Assembly (NCBI GenBank): GCA_965200115.1 | Contig: OZ241336.1 | Coordinates: 3,782,001-3,846,000, forward strand | Direction: 5' to 3' | DNA: 64,000 bases | Source of the DNA: JAPOUP01 sp026708635 | GTDB taxonomy: Bacteria; Pseudomonadota; Alphaproteobacteria; Rhodobacterales; Rhodobacteraceae | Shown here: positions 8,471-18,041 of the stretch, in pieces | Layout: each line of letters starts with the position of its first letter | Numbering within the stretch: position 1 is the first letter of the stretch | Made by a program: the position numbers and the translations under genes | Notes under the pieces: generated by a model | Database searches by the model: none | What the model was told of the DNA's origin: nothing | What the model saw: the letters and a program-made list of their open reading frames with translations, nothing else

Positions 8471-11400
8471 GTTACGCGGAGCTTTTCGTCACCAGCAATT
8501 TTACCTTTCTCACCGGCGCTTCGCACGCCGGGGAGCTGGTGGCGCGCGCGCATCGCGCCAATCTCGATGCGCTGGCCATCACCGACAAAAACACCTTCGG
8601 CGGTATCGTGCGCGGATACGGCGCGGCCAAGGAGCTGGGGTTGCGCTATATCGTCGGCACCCGGCTGGCGCTGACGGACGGTGCCGAGTTGCTTGCCTAT
8701 CCAAAAGACCGTGCCGCTTTCGGCCGTTTGTGCCGTCTCCTGACCATCGGCAAGCGCCGCGCGGAAAAAGGCGGCTGCGAACTGGTCTTTGAAGACGTTC
8801 TGGAATGGGGCGAGGGAAGCGTGTTCATCGGGCTTGACGCACCCGATTCCGAAGCGATGACGCGAGAGCTACGCACTGCATTTGAGGATGATGTCTATAT
8901 CGGTCTTGCCCCGCGTTATGATGGCGAGGACGAAGATCGCTTCGCAAGGTGCGCCAGGTCAGCGGATGCCGTTGGATTGCCGCTTGTGACTCTGGGCGAT
9001 GTGCTGATGCACGAGGCGCGGCGCGTCCGGCTTGCCGATATATTGGCCTGCTTGCGCGAAAAAACCACTATCGACAGGCTCGGCCGTCGTGCGCAGGCTA
9101 ACGGAGAACGCCGCATCAAGTCTGAATTTGAATTGCGCCGCATGTTCCGGGACTACCCGCGGGCTCTCGCCAATACCTGGGCCATCGCCGAGAAATGCCG
9201 CTTCTCGCTGGATGATCTCAAATATGAATATCCGGACGAAATCACCGATGGCATGGAACCCGATGACCGCCTGCGGACGCTCACGGAAGACGGACTGAAA
9301 TGGCGCTATCCCGATGGTGAAAGCCCGAAAGTGAGGGCGATGGTCGAAAAGGAGCTGGCTCTCATCGCGGAGCTTGATTACGCCCGCTATTTCCTGACCG
9401 TCCATGACATCGTGGAATTCGCCCGGTCCAGAAACATTCTCTGTCAGGGGCGCGGGAGCGCGGCCAATTCGGTGGTCTGCTACGCGCTTGGCGTGACCGA
9501 GGCCTCCCCCGACATGATTACGATGGTCTTTGAGCGGTTTATTTCCGAAGCGCGCAACGAACCGCCCGACATAGACGTCGATTTCGAGCATGAGCGGCGC
9601 GAGGAAGTCATACAGCATATCTATGAGAAATACGGTCGGCACCGTGCGGGATTATGCTCGACGGTCGTGCATTTCCGATCGCGGGGCGCCATCCGTGAAG
9701 TCGGTAAGGCAATGGGCCTCTCCGATGATGCGGTGTCCGCTCTTTCCAGTCAGATTTGGGGCTTGTCGGGCGATGGCCTTGGTGTGGAATACGCCCGTGC
9801 CGTCGGGCTTGACATCAAGAGCCGGCGCTTGCGGCTGACGCTGGAGCTGACCGAGGAGATTATCGGATTTCCGCGCCATCTTTCGCAGCATGTCGGCGGC
9901 TTCGTCATCACGCGCGGCCGCCTTGATGAGTTATGCCCCATTGAAAATGCCCGCATGAAAGACCGCACGGTTATCGAGTGGGACAAGGATGATGTCGATG
10001 CGCTCGGTATGCTTAAAGTCGATGTGCTGGGCCTTGGTATGCTTTCCTGTATCCGCAAATGCTTCGATCTTCTCGAAACATGGAAAGGCGAAGCCTACAC
10101 GCTCGCGACGCTGCCGCAGGAAGATGCCCGGGTCTATGACATGCTGTGCGAGGCGGATACGGTAGGCGTCTTTCAGGTGGAATCGCGCGCGCAGATGAAT
10201 TTCCTGCCGCGCATGCGGCCCCGGACCTTTCAGGATTTGATCGCTGAAGTGGCGATCATCCGACCCGGTCCCATTCAGGGCAATATGGTGCATCCCTACA
10301 TACGCCGCAGGCGCGGCGAGGAACCGGTTGTCTTTCCGTCCGAAGAACTGCGTGAGGTTCTGGAGCGCACCTATGGCGTACCCCTGTTTCAGGAGCAGGC
10401 CATGCAGATCGCCATTATAGCCGCGGGTTTTACCGCCACCGAGGCCGACGCATTGCGCCGTGCGCTCAATGGTTTTCGCCGGCATGGCGCGGTGGAGGAT
10501 TTCAGGGCGCGTTTCATTAAGGGATGCCTTGACCGTGGCTATGGGTCCGACTTTGCCGAGAACTGTTTCAGGCAACTTGAAGGCTTTTCTAGCTATGGCT
10601 TTCCCGAAAGCCATGCGGCGAGTTTCGCCCTGCTTGTTTACGCTTCTTCCTGGATAAAACACCACCATCCGGAAGTCTTTTGCTGCGCGTTGCTGAACGC
10701 ACAGCCAATGGGCTTTTACGCGCCGGCCCAAATCGTGCGCGATGCCATCCGGCATGGCGTGACCGTCAATCCGGTCTGCGCCCAGCGCAGCTATTGGGAC
10801 AGTGTGCTGGAATATGGCCATGATGGAAGCCTCGCCGTCCGTCTCGGCTTTCGGCAGATCAGGGGATTCAAGAAGGATGACGGCCAGTGGCTCGCCGCCG
10901 CCCGGGGCGGTGGCTATCGTTCGATTGACGCGATCTGGCGGCGTGCGGGGTTAGGCCGACCGGCCTTGATGAAACTGGCGAGCGCCGATGCCTTCGCTGA
11001 ATATGGACTGTCGCGCCGTGAGGCGATTTGGGGCGTCAAGGGACTGGGGGGCGACAGGCCGCTACCATTGTTTGTGGCGGACGGCGAAGGACTGCCCGAT
11101 CTGAGGACGGTCCTGCCGACGCTTTCCCCGGGCGAACGGGTGTTTGAGGATTATGTCACCACGCGGCTGACCCTGGGTGCGCATCCGGTTTCCCTTCTGC
11201 GCGGCGCCATGCCCGAATCCTGCGTTTCAAACCGTTTGCGCACGATGGCTGATGGAACCTGGCTCAGCGTTGCCGGCCTGGTCATAGCTCGCCAGCGACC
11301 CGGTACCGCCAGCGGTGTCATCTTCCTGACTCTCGAAGATGAAGCGGCGGTATCGAATATCGTGGTCTGGCCGAAGATCTTCGCCAAATCCAGGAAGTCC

Positions 11401-11736
11401 GTCATGACCGGACGCCTGTTGCTGATAAAGGGACGCCTGCAACGAGAAGGCTCCGTTACCCATGTCATCGCGACCGTAATAGAGGATTACTCCTATCTGA
11501 TCGACACGCTTGGCGACCCCGTGGGCGTCGGCGACACGATCGATCCGCCGGGGAACGACATAGATGAGGCCAGAAGCCCGATCCACGAAAACCGCATAGG
11601 GACGGGAACGACATCAAGGCCAGCGAAGCCGGAGGAGGTCGCGCGGGCCTTGCGGCAGCATCACCACGCGGCCTGTGGCGCTCGCCATCCGCGTCAGCAA
11701 GCCAACAAGCTGTTTCATAGTCGGGACTTTCACTAG
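8467..11736 (+). CDS. dnaE2: Error-prone DNA polymerase III alpha subunit DnaE2
   Basis: 1089 residues starting at the ATG that overlaps the imuB stop (ATGA); longer in-frame starts upstream lie inside imuB. It begins with the PHP domain (YAELFVTSNFTFLTGASH, AITDKNTFGG), continues with the polymerase core including the catalytic PPDIDVDFEHERR, the finger region and a C-terminal OB fold (WLSVAGLVIARQRPGTASG). The tail NKLFHSRDFH is the DnaE2 hallmark. The enzyme carries out SOS-induced translesion synthesis and needs ImuA/ImuB. Length is typical for DnaE2 and shorter than the replicative DnaE1. Confidence 0.97.
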   Translation: MSYAELFVTSNFTFLTGASHAGELVARAHRANLDALAITDKNTFGGIVRGYGAAKELGLRYIVGTRLALTDGAELLAYPKDRAAFGRLCRLLTIGKRRAEKGGCELVFEDVLEWGEGSVFIGLDAPDSEAMTRELRTAFEDDVYIGLAPRYDGEDEDRFARCARSADAVGLPLVTLGDVLMHEARRVRLADILACLREKTTIDRLGRRAQANGERRIKSEFELRRMFRDYPRALANTWAIAEKCRFSLDDLKYEYPDEITDGMEPDDRLRTLTEDGLKWRYPDGESPKVRAMVEKELALIAELDYARYFLTVHDIVEFARSRNILCQGRGSAANSVVCYALGVTEASPDMITMVFERFISEARNEPPDIDVDFEHERREEVIQHIYEKYGRHRAGLCSTVVHFRSRGAIREVGKAMGLSDDAVSALSSQIWGLSGDGLGVEYARAVGLDIKSRRLRLTLELTEEIIGFPRHLSQHVGGFVITRGRLDELCPIENARMKDRTVIEWDKDDVDALGMLKVDVLGLGMLSCIRKCFDLLETWKGEAYTLATLPQEDARVYDMLCEADTVGVFQVESRAQMNFLPRMRPRTFQDLIAEVAIIRPGPIQGNMVHPYIRRRRGEEPVVFPSEELREVLERTYGVPLFQEQAMQIAIIAAGFTATEADALRRALNGFRRHGAVEDFRARFIKGCLDRGYGSDFAENCFRQLEGFSSYGFPESHAASFALLVYASSWIKHHHPEVFCCALLNAQPMGFYAPAQIVRDAIRHGVTVNPVCAQRSYWDSVLEYGHDGSLAVRLGFRQIRGFKKDDGQWLAAARGGGYRSIDAIWRRAGLGRPALMKLASADAFAEYGLSRREAIWGVKGLGGDRPLPLFVADGEGLPDLRTVLPTLSPGERVFEDYVTTRLTLGAHPVSLLRGAMPESCVSNRLRTMADGTWLSVAGLVIARQRPGTASGVIFLTLEDEAAVSNIVVWPKIFAKSRKSVMTGRLLLIKGRLQREGSVTHVIATVIEDYSYLIDTLGDPVGVGDTIDPPGNDIDEARSPIHENRIGTGTTSRPAKPEEVARALRQHHHAACGARHPRQQANKLFHSRDFH

Positions 11737-11927
11737 GATCCCCGGGATGGCTCCGAGAGACCGCGGGTGGCGCGCCGCCTGAAAGGGCGCAGGGTCACCT
11801 TCGTCCCGGATATATTCCGGAGGGCAGGCCGGACGCTCTGGAAAAGGGACGCGAGGATTCCCGAATCGTTTGACAATCAGTCCTTATGGGGCGAGGGCGT
11901 TAACTGGCTTGAAGGGGAGGGGTATCC

Positions 11928-12692
11928 TTGCGTGCACTGGTGCGGAAGGCGATGCGGGACGTTCACTGGCTGGTCTTTTTCACGGGGGTGCTATCGGCAT
12001 GGGTGATGCTGTACGCAATGCAGCTGCCTGATGTCGAGCTCTACGGACCGGAGTTCTGGGCGGCGTTGTGCCGTGTAGCTCCGGGTCTGGCTGGTTATCC
12101 CGTCGCGTTCCTTATGTGGGCCCTGATGACGGCGGCGATGATGGCACCCACATTGGTGCCCGCACTTACCGTCTTCGATGAGCTTTCCGGTGTGGACGGG
12201 GTGCATCGCGGTGGGTTCGCCGAACTGGCCGGAGGCTATCTGCTGGTCTGGATTGGTTTTGCGGGGCTGGCGGCGCTGGCGCAGGTTCTGCTCGCCGAAA
12301 CGGCGCTGCTTTCCCCGGAAGGCCGTATCCTGTCGCCCTGGCTTACCGCGCTGCTTCTGGTTCTGGCCGGAACATACCAGTTCTCGACGCTGAAGCGGGC
12401 CTGTCTCAGCGGATGCACGGCACCGTTCGTTTTCTTCATGCGCCATTGGCGCGACGAGCGCCTCATCGCGGCTCGCATGGGGATGCGGATGGGTGTGATA
12501 TGCTTGGGGTGCTGCTGGGCGCTTATGTCCCTGGCTTTCGTCGGCGGTGTCATGAACCTGCTGTGGATGGGAGCCGCGACCGCGCTGATGGTTCTGGAAA
12601 AACTGCCGCAGATTTCGAGTTACATCGTCCGTCCGCTGGGCGTGGCGCTTATTCTGGCCGGTTTGGCGTTCGCCGCCGGAGTCGGACAATAG
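11928..12692 (+). CDS. DUF2182 integral membrane protein
   Basis: 254 residues from a TTG at 11928 with GGGGAGG seven bases upstream; an in-frame ATG at 11952 is possible. About seven hydrophobic helices are visible. The family hallmark is MWALMTAAMMAPTLVPAL in the first third and the later RACLSGCTAPFVFF and GVICLGCCWALMSLAFVGGVMNLLWM segments, with conserved methionine, cysteine and histidine positions that led to the description predicted metal-binding membrane protein. The next gene, 12 bases on, encodes a DUF1326 protein; this pairing is common and suggests one complex. The biochemical role is unknown. Confidence 0.88.
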   Translation: MRALVRKAMRDVHWLVFFTGVLSAWVMLYAMQLPDVELYGPEFWAALCRVAPGLAGYPVAFLMWALMTAAMMAPTLVPALTVFDELSGVDGVHRGGFAELAGGYLLVWIGFAGLAALAQVLLAETALLSPEGRILSPWLTALLLVLAGTYQFSTLKRACLSGCTAPFVFFMRHWRDERLIAARMGMRMGVICLGCCWALMSLAFVGGVMNLLWMGAATALMVLEKLPQISSYIVRPLGVALILAGLAFAAGVGQ

Positions 12693-12704
12693 GGAGGACC
12701 GGGA

Positions 12705-13415
12705 ATGGCCGAACACTCGCACAGGAGACAGGCAGCTGACCGGCTGCGCCTGAAATCACGTATTGACCAACGAATGACGTCAAGCCGGCGCCGCGAGAAT
12801 CCGACGGACTGGAAGCTTAGGGGCGAACTGTTCCTGAACTGTTCCTGCGAAGTTTTCTGCCCGTGCGTGGTTTCGCTCGGCAGACACCGGCCGACCGAAG
12901 GGCATTGCCATGCGTGGATGGCGGTGGCGATCGACGAAGGGCATTTCGAGGGCGAGGATATCGGCGGACTCAATGTTGGCCTGCTGGTTGAGATTCCGGG
13001 TCGGATGAGCGAGGGTGACTGGCGCGTGGCAGCCTATGTGGACGAACGCGCGACGCAGAAGGCCTACAATGGCATTCTGCAGATCTTTTCCGGCGGCGCG
13101 GGCGGAACCACCGGGCTGTTCACGAAGCTTGTCAGCACCATCATTGGCGCCGAACGCGCTCCGGTCGAGATTGTCCGGGATGGCGGTCGGCGCGTTCTTA
13201 ATATCGGAAGAAAGATCAATGGCGAAATCGAGATGGTCGCGGGCAACGCGCCGGGGAAACCGGTGCAGGTAAGTAACACGCGCTACTGGATGGGGCCCGA
13301 CGTGATCGTGGCGCGTGGCGGCCGTAGCCGGGTGCGCGACTATGGACGGGTCTGGGACTTTGACGGCAAATCAGGAGAGATCTGCGCCATCGACTGGAGC
13401 GGGCCCGGCAGATGA
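12705..13415 (+). CDS. DUF1326 domain protein
   Basis: 236 residues from the ATG at 12705 (GGGAGGACC precedes). The DUF1326 core begins at about residue 36: WKLRGELFLNCSCEVFCPCVVSLG, with the Cys-x-Cys-x4-Cys-x-Cys cluster, then GHCHAWMAVAIDEGHFEG, GLNVGLLVEIPGRM and GKPVQVSNTRYWMGPDV. The cysteine cluster could bind metal, but the function is unknown. The first 35 residues are basic and not typical of the family, so an internal start is possible although none is obvious. The partner gene upstream is DUF2182; the gene downstream is dmdA, 85 bases away. Confidence 0.88.
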   Translation: MAEHSHRRQAADRLRLKSRIDQRMTSSRRRENPTDWKLRGELFLNCSCEVFCPCVVSLGRHRPTEGHCHAWMAVAIDEGHFEGEDIGGLNVGLLVEIPGRMSEGDWRVAAYVDERATQKAYNGILQIFSGGAGGTTGLFTKLVSTIIGAERAPVEIVRDGGRRVLNIGRKINGEIEMVAGNAPGKPVQVSNTRYWMGPDVIVARGGRSRVRDYGRVWDFDGKSGEICAIDWSGPGR

Positions 13416-13500
13416 ACGTCCGCATATCTTCCCGAACGCGTGGACCCGGTCTGGTTTGGGATGCCTTCACCGATCCGTCAAGACACGCCGCCGGATCCTG

Positions 13501-14601
13501 ATGCCGGAGCTCTTTCTTTCGCCCCGGGTGCGGTCTACACCGTTCTCGCCCGGCGTGCGGGCGGCGGCCCCAAAGGCCTTGACGGTATACAACCATATGC
13601 GGCTTGCCTGCGTTTTCGAAAGTCCGGAAGCCGACTGCGCGCACCTGAAGAAACATGTCCAGGTCTGGGACGTCGCCGCGCAGCGGCAGGTGGAGGTCAC
13701 CGGTCCCGACGCGTGCCGTCTGGTGCAGTGGATGACGCCCAGGGACATCGTCCGGGTCAGTGTGGGTGCCTGTGCCTACGTGCCCGTCTGTGACGACAGT
13801 GGCGGCATGCTGAATGATCCCGTCGCCATGCGGCTTGACGTGAACCATTGGTGGCTGAGTCTGGCTGACAGCGATGTCCTTCTCTATGCCAAGGGGCTCG
13901 CGATAGGCGCCGGTATGGACGTGTCCGTGCGGGAACCTGACGTTTCGCCACTGGCCGTTCAGGGGCCCAAAGCGGAGGATCTCGTGGCGCGGGTGTTCGG
14001 CGATGCCATCAGGGACATCCGTTTCTTCCGCTTCGCCATCTGTCGCTTCAACGGTGAGGATCATATCGTCGCACGGTCGGGATGGTCAAAACAGGGCGGT
14101 TTCGAAATCTATGTCGAGGGTCGGCACAATGGCATGCCGGTCTTCAACGCCCTCATGGAGGCTGGCGGAGATCTGAATGTGCGTGTCGGTTGTCCCAACG
14201 GCATAGAACGTCTGGAGTCCGGTCTGCTGAGTTATGGTTGTGACATTACCAGGGAACATACGCCTTACCAGGCCGGACTCGGTGCCTACTGCCACCCGGA
14301 AACGGTGGAATGTATCGGGCGTGAGGCTCTTCTCAGGGAAGCGGCCGTGGGTCCATCCAGACAGGTTCGGTGCCTCGATATCGGCGGCGCTCCGGTGCCG
14401 CAGTTGACCGACTTCTGGCCGGTGACCGGCGATGGCGGCGGGATCGGTCGGATCAGTTCGGCCGCGTGGTCTCCCGAGTTCCGGACAAATGTCGCGATCG
14501 GCATGATTGACCGCAGTCACTGGAAAGGCGGCACCGAAGTCGAGATTCACGCGCCTGACGGAGTGCGTACCGCCAGGATACGCGAGGCTTTTCACAGATA
14601 G
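13501..14601 (+). CDS. dmdA: Dimethylsulfoniopropionate demethylase
   Basis: 366 residues from the ATG at 13501, close to the known length of roseobacter DmdA (about 364). DmdA moves a methyl group from DMSP to tetrahydrofolate, giving methylmercaptopropionate. The sequence follows the roseobacter family along its length: SPRVRSTPFSPGV, TVYNHMRLACVFES, HLKKHVQVWDVAAQRQV, DVSPLAVQGPKAEDL, VARSGWSKQGGFEIYVEG, CPNGIERLESGLLSYGCDITREHTP in pieces. It belongs to the GcvT/aminomethyltransferase fold, and the conserved neighbour acuI, 10 bases downstream, supports DMSP use over glycine cleavage. The start lacks a clear ribosome binding site, so an upstream in-frame start is conceivable. Confidence 0.92.
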   Translation: MPELFLSPRVRSTPFSPGVRAAAPKALTVYNHMRLACVFESPEADCAHLKKHVQVWDVAAQRQVEVTGPDACRLVQWMTPRDIVRVSVGACAYVPVCDDSGGMLNDPVAMRLDVNHWWLSLADSDVLLYAKGLAIGAGMDVSVREPDVSPLAVQGPKAEDLVARVFGDAIRDIRFFRFAICRFNGEDHIVARSGWSKQGGFEIYVEGRHNGMPVFNALMEAGGDLNVRVGCPNGIERLESGLLSYGCDITREHTPYQAGLGAYCHPETVECIGREALLREAAVGPSRQVRCLDIGGAPVPQLTDFWPVTGDGGGIGRISSAAWSPEFRTNVAIGMIDRSHWKGGTEVEIHAPDGVRTARIREAFHR

Positions 14602-14611
14602 GAGAACCGTA

Positions 14612-15598
14612 ATGGCATTCAACGCACTGGTTGTTGAGAAGGACAGCGACGGGCGGACCAACGCGTCTGTCAAGCCGGTCGAGGAAGACAGGCTTCCGGA
14701 CGGTGACGTGACCGTTTCCGTCGCCTTTTCCACCCTTAACTACAAGGACGGACTGTGCATCGGTCCGGGCGGGGGGCTGGTGAGGGACTATCCGCATGTT
14801 CCGGGAATCGATTTTGCCGGAACCGTTGAGGCGTCCGATGACGGCCGCTACCGCCCTGGGGACAGGGTGGTCCTGACCGGCTGGCGCGTTGGAGAGGTTC
14901 ACTGGGGCGGTTACGCCCAGAAGGCGCGGGTCAGGGCGGACTGGTTGGTGCCACTGCCGCCGGAGCTCGATATGCGGCACGCGATGGCGGTTGGCACGGC
15001 AGGGTTCACCGCCATGCTCGCCGTGATGGCCCTTGAGAGCAATGGCATAAAGGATGGACCGGTGCTGGTAACCGGCGCGGCCGGTGGTGTGGGCTCTGTC
15101 GGCGTCGCGATTCTGGCGGCTCTTGGCCACGAAGTGGCGGCGGTGACCGGAAGGCCGGAGGCCGAAGACTATCTTCGCGGACTGGGCGCTTCCCGCATCG
15201 TTGCGCGGGAAGAGATCGATCGGACTGTGAAACGGCCGCTCGAGGGGGAAACCTGGGGTGGCTGCATTGACGCGGTCGGCGGAGAAATGCTGGCACGGGT
15301 TCTTGGACAGATGCGGTATGGCGCTTCGGTGGCGGCGGTGGGGCTGGCTGGTGGCGCCTCACTGCCCGCGTCGGTGATTCCCTTTCTTCTACGTGGCGTG
15401 AATCTTCTCGGAATTGATTCCGTGATGCAGCCTTTCGATAACCGGAAACGGCTCTGGGAACGGATAGCGACTGACCTTCCCATGGATCGGTTGGAGGCGA
15501 TGATTCAGATGGCGACGCTGGAAGAGCTGCCGAGGCTCGGGAGCGATATCCTTCAGGGGAAGGTGAAGGGACGTGTTGTCGTCGATGTGAACGCTTAG
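14612..15598 (+). CDS. acuI: Acrylyl-CoA reductase (NADPH)
   Basis: 328 residues from the ATG at 14612, preceded by GGAGAA. It is an MDR-superfamily quinone-oxidoreductase-like enzyme: STLNYKDGLCI near the N-terminus, HVPGIDFAGTVE, WGGYAQKARV, the Rossmann motif GAAGGVGSVGVAIL and the C-terminal LLRGVNLLGIDSV, all characteristic of AcuI. The enzyme reduces acryloyl-CoA to propionyl-CoA, which detoxifies acrylate made from DMSP. It directly follows dmdA, the arrangement seen in roseobacters such as Ruegeria pomeroyi, so both are probably co-transcribed. Confidence 0.93.
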   Translation: MAFNALVVEKDSDGRTNASVKPVEEDRLPDGDVTVSVAFSTLNYKDGLCIGPGGGLVRDYPHVPGIDFAGTVEASDDGRYRPGDRVVLTGWRVGEVHWGGYAQKARVRADWLVPLPPELDMRHAMAVGTAGFTAMLAVMALESNGIKDGPVLVTGAAGGVGSVGVAILAALGHEVAAVTGRPEAEDYLRGLGASRIVAREEIDRTVKRPLEGETWGGCIDAVGGEMLARVLGQMRYGASVAAVGLAGGASLPASVIPFLLRGVNLLGIDSVMQPFDNRKRLWERIATDLPMDRLEAMIQMATLEELPRLGSDILQGKVKGRVVVDVNA

Positions 15599-15779
15599 GA
15601 CACGATGTATCGTTCAAGGCCCGGTGGCGACCGTTCAGGTGCGTATTCCCGAATTTACCGGTGACCGGAGCGGTGCGCGGTTCGGGTACCATTTGCGCTT
15701 TGCGCGGATGAATGCCGCGTCGAACTGCTGATGTGGACACCTGGCATGCTGGTTTAAGTGGGTATTGGGAGCGTATGAT

Positions 15780-17198
15780 ATGTCTAACGAATCTCCGGTT
15801 CTTGTCTGGCATCGCCGCGACCTAAGGCTTGGCGATCACGCAGCCCTGTCGCAGGCCGCCGCGACGGGTCGGCCCGTTCTGCCGGTCTTCATATACGACG
15901 AGGTGGTCAGTGAACTGGGAGCGGCGCCGAGATATCGGCTCGGGTTGGGACTCGAGCGGTTTTCCCGTAATCTGGAGGCAATCGGATCGCGGCTTATTCT
16001 CCGGCGCGGTCACGCGATTGACGTGCTGCGGACGTTGATCGCGGAGACCGGTGCGGGCGCGGTTCTGTGGCAGCGTGCATATGATCCGTCTTCGGTCCGC
16101 CGTGACGATATCCTTAAGCCGGCCCTGGAAGGTCTCGGCGTCGAAGTCGGCGTGTTGCCCGGGCACGTGCTTTTCGACCCGCGGACCGTCGTGACCCGGA
16201 ATGGTGGTCACTACAGCGTTTTCACGCCGTTCTGGAAGGCGGTAAGGAGCCTGGATCCAGGCTCGCCGCTGCCTCCTGTCACGGATCTGAGGCCATGCCC
16301 GGTATGGCCCGCGAGCGATCTTCTTGACGACTGGAATATGGGTGGGGAGATGGGCCGGGGCAGGGCCGTGGTGTCACGGTATGCTGTCGTCGGTGAGGCC
16401 GCGGCCCGCGACCGCATGATGCGGTTCACGACGACCGGACTCGGTGACTATGGGCATCTGAGGGATGTGCCGGGCGTTAGCGGTACCTCGCGGCTGTCGG
16501 AGCATCTCGCGCTCGGGGAGATCTCGGCGCGCACCGTCTGGGCTGTCGTCACGGACGCACGGGAGGCCGGCGAAGGAGGGGAGGACTTCCTGCGCGAACT
16601 GGTCTGGCGCGAATTTGCCTATCACTTGATGTATCACACGCCTCATATCGCCGAAGCGAACTGGCGTGTTGGTTGGAATGGCTTTCCATGGAATGAGGAT
16701 GAGAGGGCGGAGGAGGTGCTCGCGTGGCAGCGCGGTAGGACCGGGGTGGAATTCGTTGATGCTGCAATGCGCGAGCTGATGGTGACGGGATATATGCACA
16801 ACCGCGCGAGAATGATCGTTGCCGGCTATCTGACCAAGCATCTGATGACGCATTGGCGTGTTGGGCTTCGCTGGTTCGAGAGGCACCTGATCGATTGGGA
16901 TCCGGCCTCGAACGCCCTCGGCTGGCAGTGGTCGGCGGGGTCAGGTCCGGACGCCGTGCCGTATTTCCGAATCATGAATCCCGACAGGCAGCTGGAGCGG
17001 TTCGACGCTGACCGGACCTACGTTAGTCGATGGATCGCCGAAGAGCGTGCCGACCCGGATCGGACCGCGCTTGAGTATTTCGAGGCCATTCCGCGAAGCT
17101 GGGGGATGGCGCCAACGGATCCCTACCCGCGGCCGATCGTATCGTTAGGGGAGGGTCGTGCCCGGGCGCTGGACGCATATTCGGCGATGCGGTCCTGA
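15780..17198 (+). CDS. phrB: Deoxyribodipyrimidine photolyase (class I CPD type)
   Basis: 472 residues from the ATG at 15780 (GGGAG upstream). The N-terminal alpha/beta domain starts with VLVWHRRDLRLGDHAAL, where the antenna cofactor binds. The C-terminal FAD domain holds ELVWREFAYHLMYHTP, TGYMHNRARMIVAGYLTKHL, HLIDWDPASNALGWQWSAG and PYFRIMNPDRQLERFD, the standard photolyase/cryptochrome motifs with the DNA-contacting residues. It uses blue light to split cyclobutane pyrimidine dimers. It stands 180 bases after acuI and is probably separately transcribed. The SOS cassette and lexA on either side make this stretch rich in DNA-damage functions. Confidence 0.95.
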   Translation: MSNESPVLVWHRRDLRLGDHAALSQAAATGRPVLPVFIYDEVVSELGAAPRYRLGLGLERFSRNLEAIGSRLILRRGHAIDVLRTLIAETGAGAVLWQRAYDPSSVRRDDILKPALEGLGVEVGVLPGHVLFDPRTVVTRNGGHYSVFTPFWKAVRSLDPGSPLPPVTDLRPCPVWPASDLLDDWNMGGEMGRGRAVVSRYAVVGEAAARDRMMRFTTTGLGDYGHLRDVPGVSGTSRLSEHLALGEISARTVWAVVTDAREAGEGGEDFLRELVWREFAYHLMYHTPHIAEANWRVGWNGFPWNEDERAEEVLAWQRGRTGVEFVDAAMRELMVTGYMHNRARMIVAGYLTKHLMTHWRVGLRWFERHLIDWDPASNALGWQWSAGSGPDAVPYFRIMNPDRQLERFDADRTYVSRWIAEERADPDRTALEYFEAIPRSWGMAPTDPYPRPIVSLGEGRARALDAYSAMRS

Positions 17199-17429
17199 AT
17201 GACGCGGGTCCGGAGTCGTCCTATTCCGGAATTGGTGCCGAGTCCAAGCGGTCGCCACATGCTTGCCCCGGGTGTGCGGGCTGGTCTGGCACCGTCGCCT
17301 GAGGCGCTCGGTGAAGAACGGCGCGAGCGGCCGCGGGAAGTCCGCCTCGGCGTTCGTGACGGCACCCCGCAGTCCTGGCGGCGGGCCGCCAGCTGCTGCG
17401 GCAACTCCGGCGTGGCGGTGAGGTCCCAA

Positions 17430-18041
17430 TTAGCGGGCGGGTCCATCCGGCTCGAAATGTCGGACCCTGGGGAGGATGTCCGGGCCCGGACGTCCGTCTA
17501 CGGTCGCGGCCCAGCCGATCAGATCCGGACGCCTGCCGAACAGCGCGAAGACCTGCCCGTCCCGGTCTGGGCCAGGTTGAAGGCCGCCGTCAACGCGCCA
17601 ACCCCGGGCCGCACCGGTTTTCAGCGCCGCCGAAGGCCCGGCGATGCCGTCGGCATGTTCCCGATGCCCTCGGGCGGCCTGCTGGCATTCCGGCCATGTG
17701 TCCGGTCCACCGGTCAGTGTTTCCCGTAGTAGGCCAGGTTGATGCGACGGGATTTCGCCGATTTCGACCGCCCAGAGGGCGCGGCGGACGGTGGCGAGAT
17801 CCCGCGGGTCCCGGATTTCCTCGTGTCGAAGAAACTCTGCCCAAGCGCCGTCCGGCGTGTCGCAGAAGTAGTGGGTCAGTTCCCCCGGCGCGTTCCACCG
17901 GCCAGCGGACTGTGACGAATCTTCCCGCAGAAAGGGAAAGCGGGGATCGGCGTGGCGATAGGCGATCACGTCGCTGGCGACGACATAAGGGCTCGGGCGA
18001 GGTCGCGGACCCTTCGGGGGCCGTCGTCCTCCGGCGACCAC
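17430..18041 (-). CDS. RES-domain toxin (NAD+-degrading family)
   Basis: Up to 203 residues. The RES core is clear: AYRHADPRFPF, SAGRWNAPGELTHYFCDTPDGAWAEFLRHEEI with the conserved arginine, tyrosine and glutamate, and the ending DLIGWAATVDGRPGPDI. RES toxins such as MbcT break down NAD+. The gene follows its antitoxin on the minus strand. Two starts are possible: an ATG at 18041 that overlaps the antitoxin by 76 bases, or a GTG at 17969 that overlaps its stop as GTGA. The second gives a protein beginning right at the domain (VIAYRHADP), and the first 24 residues of the longer form are low-complexity, so I lean to the GTG. Confidence 0.8.
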   Translation of the reverse strand: MVAGGRRPPKGPRPRPSPYVVASDVIAYRHADPRFPFLREDSSQSAGRWNAPGELTHYFCDTPDGAWAEFLRHEEIRDPRDLATVRRALWAVEIGEIPSHQPGLLRETLTGGPDTWPECQQAARGHREHADGIAGPSAALKTGAARGWRVDGGLQPGPDRDGQVFALFGRRPDLIGWAATVDGRPGPDILPRVRHFEPDGPAR

